Made by a program: the position numbers and the translations under genes
Source: an uncultured Opitutales bacterium
GTDB taxonomy: Bacteria > Verrucomicrobiota > Verrucomicrobiia > Opitutales > UBA2995
DNA: 9,926 nt
Direction: 5' to 3'
NCBI GenBank assembly: GCA_937920335.1
Contig: CALGUT010000336.1
Coordinates: forward strand, 1 to 9,926
Shown: positions 1 through 6,900 of the stretch, in pieces
Position numbering within the stretch: position 1 is the stretch's first letter
How the letters are laid out: every line of letters begins with the position of its first letter
The notes under the pieces: generated by a model
Databases searched by the model: none
Seen by the model: only the letters and a program-made list of their open reading frames with translations
What the model was told of the DNA's origin: nothing

Positions 1-282
1 CTTGGCGTGGATTCCGACATTGTGGGCTTCGATCCAGCGTTGCAGGCACAGGCACCAGAAATCTCCATCCTTCAGGCCTGCAAAATTATAGGTGGGCATA
101 GGTGTAATGAGATCGTTTCCTTGCTCAGCACTGAATTTCAGGAACTCGTCGGTTACTTGAACGCAAATGGTGTGCATGCCACGATCGTCGGCGCAGGTGT
201 CACATTTGCCGTTCCGGAAGAATCCGGTCATCGGGGATTCGCTACAAGAAATCAATTCGCTACCTAATACATTGAGTGCCAT
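1..282 (-). CDS. DUF2237 (COG3651) family protein, 3' end cut by window edge
   Basis: The complementary strand reads from an ATG at 282-280 without a stop to the left edge, giving 94 N-terminal residues. The start MALNVLGSEL, then TGFFRNGKCDTC (residues 19-30), a MHTICVQVTDEFLKFS stretch (36-51), NDLITPMP (56-63) and FAGLKDGDFWCLCLQRW (67-83) match the conserved layout of the DUF2237 family, whose members are small soluble proteins of roughly 120-130 residues. About a quarter of the protein is therefore missing. No biochemical role is established for the family that I know of. The conserved Cys residues (28, 30, 40, 77, 79) suggest metal or redox chemistry, but this is inference. The ATG gives the expected family N-terminus. 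No convincing Shine-Dalgarno precedes it. It lies 48 bases downstream of the dehydrogenase gene on the same strand, so the two may share a transcript. The forward-strand reading of this stretch is only a shadow. Confidence 0.86.
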   Translation of the reverse strand, partial: MALNVLGSELISCSESPMTGFFRNGKCDTCADDRGMHTICVQVTDEFLKFSAEQGNDLITPMPTYNFAGLKDGDFWCLCLQRWIEAHNVGIHAK

Positions 283-330
283 ACATCCAAAGATTGAGTG
301 TCCAAGGATGGTGTCAATCTATTGGGCTGA

Positions 331-2613
331 TTAATCGATGGTGAAACCGGCAAATAGATTTACGACAAATGGGTCGCTTGACTGCATGCACTGAGCAATA
401 GCTTCCTCGGTTTCCTGAGCGTTTAATTCACCCGATTGGATCCGATGATAAAGGGCAAGTGCTTCCTCCACGTTCTCTGGCTTCTGAGATGCTTCGGTGG
501 CAACGATTTCTGGTTTTAGGGAGCGAATCCAATCGTGCACGAGCTGAACGCCTGCTTTATCGATCGTTCTGGAACCGATCATCGGCATGTGTCCCGCCGC
601 GCGAGTTGCGGACCGGTAGTAGAGTATCGATTTATAGGGATTGCCAGGCTCTATCAATGTTCCCTCGAGAATCCCAAAATCACCGCGCATAGGAGGGGCG
701 TCGACGAGTTCCATTTCCTTGGTGTGCACAGCAATATTCATCTGGTTGGTCAGTCCGGAACCGCCAGAGACTTTATGGCAGTGAGAGCAGTTGGAGTGTA
801 GCCAGGAGCGGGCTCTGGCTTCCAGATCTTTCGAATCATCGTAGGGGTCTGCCAGTGGTTGTGCTTGAGCGACATCGACGAATACCTGGTCGATGATACC
901 CAGCTCTTTGAACCGTTTGAGTTGTCCGTCGCGATTCATCTGTCCGGGAAAGAAGGCGAGGGGACGATTGAAATTGCTCCCGTGACAGCGGATGCATTCA
1001 TCGCGGCTGGGGAATCGGTAGGCCTTTCCTTCGACGGTTGTATCCAGTCCTTCGTTAGGAACGAGTGTCGCGTCCGTTTGGGTCTCGTTCCACTGGTAAC
1101 TGTAGCCTTTCCAGTAACCGTCGTAGTGTAGAATCTGGGTTTCGATACGATGCCCATTATTCTGTATGGTTTTTGCCAATACCATATCTTTGGGCTTTTG
1201 GTAGTTGATAACGGGAAACCCCCTACGGTCGTCGGTTGAAGTGTTGATGCCACTTGTTCCAGGCATGGCGACCCAGTAATTGGATGTGAATCCATCTTGC
1301 CACATAGGTGTCTGAATCTCGAATCCGTAGACGCCGTTGGACGGTTTTTGCTGCAGGACGTTCTGAAAGATACCCGTTGCGCTCAGTCTCTTCGGAAACG
1401 GTTTGTCGGTAGTTTGTTTCGGATTGGGAACCAGTCGCTGAATGCTCACCTCGTCGGCTAATTCCAAGAAGAACACATCGCCGGAAATATCCTGTCCGAA
1501 CGATACGATATCCTGTCGGGTATCGGCGATTTCCTGATTGGAGGTCACTTGTTCGCCATCCCAGTTTAGGGCCCACACCTTACCCGTGACGTAGTCACCA
1601 TAGAGGTAAGCGCCTTTCAATTCTGGCAAGCGATCGCTCTGAAAGAAGTAGCCACCGGTAATGGAAGCGCCCACAGAATGGTCGTAGGTATGAGTGGGGG
1701 GTGAGATTGATATGGGACCTGTATCCTGATCGATGTTCGTCGGCATGGGACCTTCGGTATAGGACCAACCGTAGTTTCCTCCTTTTTCTACACGGTAGAC
1801 CATTTCCCACATCTCCCAGCCGACGTCGCCGACCCAAAGGTCACCGGTTTCTGGATGAAAGGCGAGCTTCCAGGGATTTCGAAAACCGTAGGCGTAGATT
1901 TCGGGGTGCGCTCCGTCCATCTCGATAAACGGATTGTCTTTGGGGATTCCCCAAGTCTCGTTAGGGCCGTAGTTATCTACATCCACGCGCAGAATCTTGG
2001 AGGCAAATTGTGATAAGTCTTGGCCGGATCTATTAGGATCCGGTGGAGAGGGTGGGGTGAGATCTCCGATAGGAATATAGAGGTATCCATCCGGACCAAA
2101 CTGGATGTCACCGCCGGTGTGACCGCTGCCATGTTTGTGAAACAGTTTTCGTTCGCTGCCAGCTATGAGCTGAAATGTTTTACTCATGCGGAACTCACTC
2201 AACGCGACTGCGAAGTTATCGACGTCGGACTCAACGACGCAGTAAAGGTACCACTTCCCGTTGTCAGCAAACTGAGGGTGGAATGCCAGTCCAAGAAGTC
2301 TCAGCAGACGCGGGATGTGTTGGCTCATGTCGATGACGAGTTCTGCTTGCGACGGATTTTCGCGTAAGTCTGCCGGAAGGCCCCAGATTTTCCCCATTCG
2401 CTCGGTGATAAATAGTGTTTCTTCTGACTCCAGGAGCGTGGCATCCAAGGGTTGGTCAAAGGTGATGTGAGGCCAGACGGCTTCTGCAATATACGAGGGA
2501 GGGGGTTCAGGGGAGCCGTGGACGTTTGAGCTTGTCCAAGGTTTCCTTTCTTCAGCGAAGAGAGCGAATGGAAGGCTCAGGATAAGGATGAGTCGCAATA
2601 GATAGTGGGGCAT
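331..2613 (-). CDS. Exported PQQ-type sugar dehydrogenase fused to diheme cytochrome c domain
   Basis: Predicted periplasmic oxidoreductase of 760 residues from the ATG at 2613-2611. An in-frame TTG at 2655 would add 14 residues, but the ATG places a classic signal peptide (MPHYLLRLILILSLPFALFA, then EER) at the very N-terminus, so I prefer it. Residues about 43-395 are a glucose/sorbosone dehydrogenase beta-propeller: GSGHTGGDIQFGPDGYLYIP (162-181), YGFRNPWKLAFHPETGDLWV (242-261), and GGNYGW (278-283). Residues about 406-700 resemble the HNE_0200/SO_2930-type cytochrome region (PMWQDG, YSYQWNETQTDA) with haem sites CIRCH (540-544) and CSHCH (609-613). MPM (676-678) could supply an axial Met. 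Known family chemistry is PQQ-dependent oxidation of an aldose or similar substrate; passing electrons to the fused haems is inference, and the substrate is unknown. The last ~50 residues (ending LFAGFTID) form a helical tail. DUF2237 follows on the same strand. Confidence 0.88.
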   Translation of the reverse strand: MPHYLLRLILILSLPFALFAEERKPWTSSNVHGSPEPPPSYIAEAVWPHITFDQPLDATLLESEETLFITERMGKIWGLPADLRENPSQAELVIDMSQHIPRLLRLLGLAFHPQFADNGKWYLYCVVESDVDNFAVALSEFRMSKTFQLIAGSERKLFHKHGSGHTGGDIQFGPDGYLYIPIGDLTPPSPPDPNRSGQDLSQFASKILRVDVDNYGPNETWGIPKDNPFIEMDGAHPEIYAYGFRNPWKLAFHPETGDLWVGDVGWEMWEMVYRVEKGGNYGWSYTEGPMPTNIDQDTGPISISPPTHTYDHSVGASITGGYFFQSDRLPELKGAYLYGDYVTGKVWALNWDGEQVTSNQEIADTRQDIVSFGQDISGDVFFLELADEVSIQRLVPNPKQTTDKPFPKRLSATGIFQNVLQQKPSNGVYGFEIQTPMWQDGFTSNYWVAMPGTSGINTSTDDRRGFPVINYQKPKDMVLAKTIQNNGHRIETQILHYDGYWKGYSYQWNETQTDATLVPNEGLDTTVEGKAYRFPSRDECIRCHGSNFNRPLAFFPGQMNRDGQLKRFKELGIIDQVFVDVAQAQPLADPYDDSKDLEARARSWLHSNCSHCHKVSGGSGLTNQMNIAVHTKEMELVDAPPMRGDFGILEGTLIEPGNPYKSILYYRSATRAAGHMPMIGSRTIDKAGVQLVHDWIRSLKPEIVATEASQKPENVEEALALYHRIQSGELNAQETEEAIAQCMQSSDPFVVNLFAGFTID
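775..789 (-). other. Second c-type haem attachment site CSHCH
   Basis: The minus strand encodes Cys-Ser-His-Cys-His (residues 609-613), in the context SWLHSNCSHCHKVSGGSG. It lies 69 residues after the first site. The later GHMPMIG (675-681) is the usual kind of place for a distal Met ligand. Two sites make this a predicted diheme protein. Confidence 0.85.
982..996 (-). other. First c-type haem attachment site CIRCH
   Basis: The minus strand encodes Cys-Ile-Arg-Cys-His (residues 540-544 of the 760-residue protein) inside the context PSRDECIRCHGSNF. This is the CxxCH motif for covalent haem attachment, with His as the proximal ligand. The motif and its surroundings match the cytochrome half of this dehydrogenase fusion family. 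Confidence 0.85.
2554..2613 (-). other. Sec signal peptide of the dehydrogenase-cytochrome protein
   Basis: Twenty residues starting at the chosen ATG: short polar start with one Arg (MPHYLLR), a hydrophobic core (LILILSLPF) and a small-residue cleavage site (ALFA before EERKP). This fits export to the periplasm, which cytochrome c maturation and PQQ loading both require. It is also the main argument for starting translation at 2613 and not at the upstream TTG. Confidence 0.75.
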
Positions 2614-2669
2614 AGGGATAGTGAAGTGCTTGATTAATACTCTTAAGCGTTCCAACTTGTCGAACTGTT
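2614..2669 (+). promoter_or_regulatory. Short divergent intergenic region between dehydrogenase and monooxygenase
   Basis: Only 56 bases separate the chosen starts of two divergent genes, so promoters for both must lie here or reach into the opposite coding region. The stretch is relatively AT-rich in its middle (ATTAAT, and the palindrome CTTAAG). I could not find a convincing -35/-10 pair with normal spacing on either strand, nor a clear operator or terminator. No strong Shine-Dalgarno precedes either start. The call rests on gene arrangement only. Confidence 0.35.
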
Positions 2670-3938
2670 TTGAGCGACTGGAACCAGAGATCAGATAACG
2701 AACCTAAACAGGTAGCGGTGATTGGTGCGGGTGCTGCGGGGCTGGTTGCGGCTCGGGAGTGCCTGCGTCAAGGGTTTCGGGTCCGGGTATTTGAAAAGTC
2801 AGGTCAGGTTGGCGGTGTCTGGCAATATACGGATGACGTGGAAGATGATCTGCTAGGTGTCTCATCTCAGCGACCATTACATGGTTCTCTCTACAAAAGC
2901 TTACGGACCAATCTCCCGGTCAAGCTGATGGCATTTCGAGATTTTCCGTTCGAGCCAGGTGAGGGCGAGTCGCAATTTGTATCTCATGAACGGGTGCAAA
3001 GCTATTTGGAAAACTTTGCCAAGGTTTTCGATCTTTATCCGGTTGTAAGATTTGGAACAACCGTCGATGCAGTAAAATCGTTAAGTGGTGATAGGTGGTT
3101 AGTCAGGACGTCCGATAGTCGTGAATCGGTTTTTGATGCGGTGATCGTGGGAAACGGTCATTATTCCAAGCCGCGAGTTCCTGGAGTTGAGGGAATGAAA
3201 AGCTTTAAAGGTCTTTTGATGCACAGTCACAATTATCGTAATTCTGATAGATTTAAGGGCAAACGAGTAGCCCTGTTCGGAGCGGCCGCCTCCGCGCTGG
3301 ATATCTCTTTAGAAATCAGCCAAGTCGCAGAACAGGTATACTGGTGCGCTGAGAAACATTCTGATATTGATGTGGGACCGCATATTAAGAGGGTAGGAAG
3401 TCCTTTGGAGATGAAAGGTTCCGATCTACAAGTGAAAGGTCAGGATCGGGTCAATCACCTCGACGCGTTCATCTTCTGCACGGGCTATCATTACGATTTT
3501 CCTTTTCTTGAAAATGGCATCGTTAACGTCGTAGATAATTGGGTACATCCACTTTATCGAGAAATTATCCCTCCGCATCATCCCACGATCGCTTTTATAG
3601 GACTGTCTTATGCGGTTATTCCGTTTCCGTTATTCGAGATTCAAGTAAAGTGGTTTACTCGTATGCTGGCTAGGAAGTTTAATCTACCTTCCCAGTCGAA
3701 TATGGTCAGCTGGTGTGAAAAAAAAGCTTCCTGGTTGCGAGCCAATAAACCCAAACAACGGAACTTCCATAAGAAGGGCCCTGAGTTGTATTCACAAATG
3801 GATGATTTGGCAGAGGAGTGTGGAGCGAAGTCATTGCCGGAGTGGTTCGTGCCATTGGCTGAAAGAGTTCGGTTGGCGCGTTTGGAGTACCCGGTTAGTT
3901 ACCGGGACCACGAATGCTGGAAATCAGTCGATTCTTGA
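2670..3938 (+). CDS. Flavin-containing monooxygenase (class B, FMO type)
   Basis: Predicted cytosolic FAD- and NADPH-dependent monooxygenase of 422 residues, which would oxygenate a nucleophilic N or S atom. FAD site: AVIGAGAAG (16-24) with acidic E42 in FEKSGQVGGVW. The FMO fingerprint is FKGLLMHSHNYRN (179-191). NADPH site: VALFGAAASALDISLEI (200-216), where the usual GxGxSG becomes GAAASA. The FCTGYHYDFPFL segment (269-280) is the FMO FxTGY signature. VHPLYREIIPP (292-302) and the IPFPLFEIQVKWF stretch (317-329) resemble the plant/yeast FMO branch more than the Baeyer-Villiger or lysine/ornithine hydroxylase branches. Length is normal for the family and no frameshift is seen. The start is the TTG at 2670: an in-frame stop lies at 2631-2633, no ATG or GTG lies between, and the next GTG (V17) would remove part of the first beta strand. 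Substrate is unknown. It is divergent from the dehydrogenase and ends 5 bases from the convergent RHS gene. Confidence 0.9.
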   Translation: MSDWNQRSDNEPKQVAVIGAGAAGLVAARECLRQGFRVRVFEKSGQVGGVWQYTDDVEDDLLGVSSQRPLHGSLYKSLRTNLPVKLMAFRDFPFEPGEGESQFVSHERVQSYLENFAKVFDLYPVVRFGTTVDAVKSLSGDRWLVRTSDSRESVFDAVIVGNGHYSKPRVPGVEGMKSFKGLLMHSHNYRNSDRFKGKRVALFGAAASALDISLEISQVAEQVYWCAEKHSDIDVGPHIKRVGSPLEMKGSDLQVKGQDRVNHLDAFIFCTGYHYDFPFLENGIVNVVDNWVHPLYREIIPPHHPTIAFIGLSYAVIPFPLFEIQVKWFTRMLARKFNLPSQSNMVSWCEKKASWLRANKPKQRNFHKKGPELYSQMDDLAEECGAKSLPEWFVPLAERVRLARLEYPVSYRDHECWKSVDS

Positions 3939-3943
3939 TGAGT

Positions 3944-6900
3944 TCAGGGCTGAGCGGACCCAGGTGAGCCAGAAAATCGCACGCTTGGGTAGTATGCTTC
4001 AAAAATACCTCCATACTTTCCAGTTGCTCCTTCTTTTACCTCCGGTGTCATTTCACCGGGTCTCGAGCCCCAGGGGCGAGTTTTACCTTCGATGCCACCA
4101 TCTTCTTCAAAGCCGGTGAAACCGATGTCTCCGTCGAACATTATACGTAACCAATTCGATACAATTCCGGAAAAAGGATTACCCTCGCGACAGAAACCTG
4201 CTCCGGGGCCGACACTGAAAATCTGGTTAAGATAAATAAGTGCATCATGCATGCAGGCGAGATTGTCAGCCCCCGTACTCTCGTCTCCCAATTCCTCCAT
4301 GCCGGTCAAACCGCCGGAAGGCCACATATTCATAGCATCCCAGGCCGATATTTTATCACCAGTTAACCATTGCACGTAATAACCGAATTTCCAATGCAGG
4401 TCGCTACCGAAATGATCTCTCAGTTTGTTCCAGTTGGTATTATCATCCTCATCCGGAAAGCCATGCCTGTCAGGATTGTGATGTTTCCAGAAACTAATAC
4501 GATTTCTACCTACGTTTGCCTTTATGATATTATACACCTCCCAGTCCTTCCAAGTGGCATCCATCTGTCCCATGATAGTTTGCTGGATACTATCGTACGA
4601 TTCGAAGGCCTCAACAAATTCCAGAGGTAAGGTCGCCACTGCGCAAAGTCCGGACCCTACCGCGTAAAATAGTCCTTCGAAACCGTATTTCTCTACCATT
4701 TCTTCCAGGGGGTCGTACCACCAACCGATCGTAATAGTGTAGAGCCCGCTGGCTAACATGTGTCCACGGCCGAGGAATTGGTCGGAACCTTCATTGGTCG
4801 ACCCGCTTGGTTTGGCGGCGTTGGCTGGATTATTCCCGACGAAGGCGTATTGGTTTCCATGATTTTCTGCTTTCCAAATCGGATCACGTTGCAGAAAGCG
4901 ACCGACGGTGGGATCATACATGCGGGATGGAAAATGCAGTAAGCCGGTTTCAGGATCCTGTCGTTGCCCCTGGAAACCGAATTCCAATCCACTGGGCCCT
5001 GAATCGGTCAAAGGCTCCTTGTCTGCTTTGAAAGTCAGACCAAAGGGATTGTAAAAGCGACTTTCGACTACGGTCCCGGAAGCATCAGTGATGGCTGCTA
5101 TATTCAGTTGTCGATCGCCATGAACCCAGAGTCTGGCGGCACCCTGCGGGTGTTCATTCGTTCTTTCGAAAAGGATAAGTTCATCCTCATGCTGAGGTCC
5201 ATAGACATAGTTTGCCCAAATGTTTTCGGAGGTTGTATCCCGCTCCTCGATACATTGTTGACCGTTGTAGTAGTAGGTGATGGACGACGTCTGCTCCCCG
5301 CTTTCCGGATCATATAACGTTTTACCGGTACGTCTGTTCAGGGCATCGTATCGATATTCGGATATCGTTTTGCTCGTTTTTTTATTTAAAACCCTGACCA
5401 GGCGGTTCCGGTAGTCATAAAAATACTGGTTCGTATCGTTGTCTGTAAGGTTGCCATTACCGTCATGACTCCTGGTGATTCCATCAATATCCACATATTC
5501 GTTGACGTTGTTGGTCGTATAGGTCCTCGACGATTCAACCCCAGAATTGCTTGTCAGTTGTTCAGTGACTCGGTTTCCAGCGCCGTCGTATGCGAAAAAC
5601 GTTCCCTCTATGTCGCGTTCAGCGCCGCCAGTACCATTTTGATCCAGTGAGAATGCAATTAAGCGGTGGGCTGAATCATACTGGTATCGATCCTCTAGGC
5701 CGAAATCGTCACCCCGTGTTTCGCTGGTTAATAGGTTGGCGCGATTGTAGCTGTATTCTCGGTCTAAAATGACATCGGAACTTCCACCGGGACCCAGAAC
5801 TCGCTGGAGAACGATTCTCTTAAGCCCATCGTAACCGATGGCTTCGTTTGTGGCGTCATTCAAATAGGTCAGAGTAGTGTTATTGCCATTTATGCGAATA
5901 AGTTCTCGCTTGGTTTTTCCTATCCAGAAGTGCTGGCTAATCGTACCCTGATTATCGCCAATCGTTTTTATGCGATCGATCTGGTCGTAACTGTAGGTGA
6001 TGCGCTTTTCCCCTGGGTAGGTGGTTTGATTTATCTTGTGATCGCCGGTCCATACGGTGGAAGTGACCCCGGTTATTCCGTTTCCACTTTGCTGATCTTC
6101 CAGGACACGTGAATAACTATCGTATACAAATTCGTTGCTTTGAGTGTTAGATATATCACCGTTGTCATCCGTGGTTTGAACTAGTCTCGAGAGGCCATCG
6201 TAGCCAAAAGTTTCACGGGTTGTGCCTTCGACTCCATCGGCCCTGTTTATTTTGACCTCTTTCAAACGATTGAGGGCATCGTAAGTTTTTGTAGCAACGG
6301 TGCCATTCGGATCCACCAATTGAATAACATTGCCTTCCAAATCGTACGACGCGGTGTAAGCGCTGCCATCTGAAAGTATTTTTCGGATTTGCCGATTCAG
6401 TGCATCGTATTCGTAACTGGTTGTATTTCCTTTATCATCCGTTTTATGGGTAAGGCGTCCATTTCCATCATAAGTGTTAGACAATTCGATCAGACCGTCG
6501 GGATTGTTTGGATTAGAAGTATCCAGAGTTCCATTACCTGTGCCTCCGGTGCGCAGTTCCCTGCCTTCGCGAATGCGCCGGTCTAAGCCATCATAAACGT
6601 AAGTAGTTACATTTCCCGGGCCGTTTATAGAGCTAGGCACTATACCAGTCGGATCATTGAGTAAGGGGCCCTTCGCATCGGACTGGGCGACCAAATTGTT
6701 TCTGCTGTCGTACTCAAATCGTGTTGTTTGACCTATGGAGTCGGAGGCGCGTGTCAGTCGATTCAGCTGATCGTATAAATACCGGGTTGTGTAGGTTTCA
6801 GCAGGAACCAAATTACCCGGTGATAGCTCGTGCTGAGTGGCTTTAGTCACGTTAGAGCTCTGGTCATAGTCAAATTCCAGCCAATTTCCCAAGGCATCGA

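Noticed and set aside
7..267. Forward-strand open frame of 86 codons at the left edge
   Set aside because: It is a shadow of the minus-strand DUF2237 gene, whose translation matches a known family; the forward product resembles nothing.
283..330. Possible promoter for the DUF2237 gene with a TTGACA-like box in the 48-base gap (minus strand)
   Set aside because: No -10 element follows at suitable spacing, and the transcript would start almost at the ATG. Co-transcription with the upstream gene is simpler.
859..1131. Forward-strand frames inside the dehydrogenase gene, such as 859-1131 and 2020-2367
   Set aside because: They lie antisense to a well-supported gene, show no family motifs and have no recognisable start signals.
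3715..4119. Forward 134-codon frame overlapping the end of the monooxygenase and the RHS 3' end
   Set aside because: It is an out-of-frame reading of the monooxygenase continued antisense to the RHS gene, with low-complexity content and no motif. It was considered as a possible immunity gene but is not supported.
4427..4489. HNH-nuclease-like arrangement in the RHS C-terminal domain (HH 1811-1812, Asn 1825/1827, His 1834)
   Set aside because: The spacing is not canonical and the usual Gly and Asn-Leu context and flanking residues are absent. A His-rich stretch alone does not support a nuclease call.
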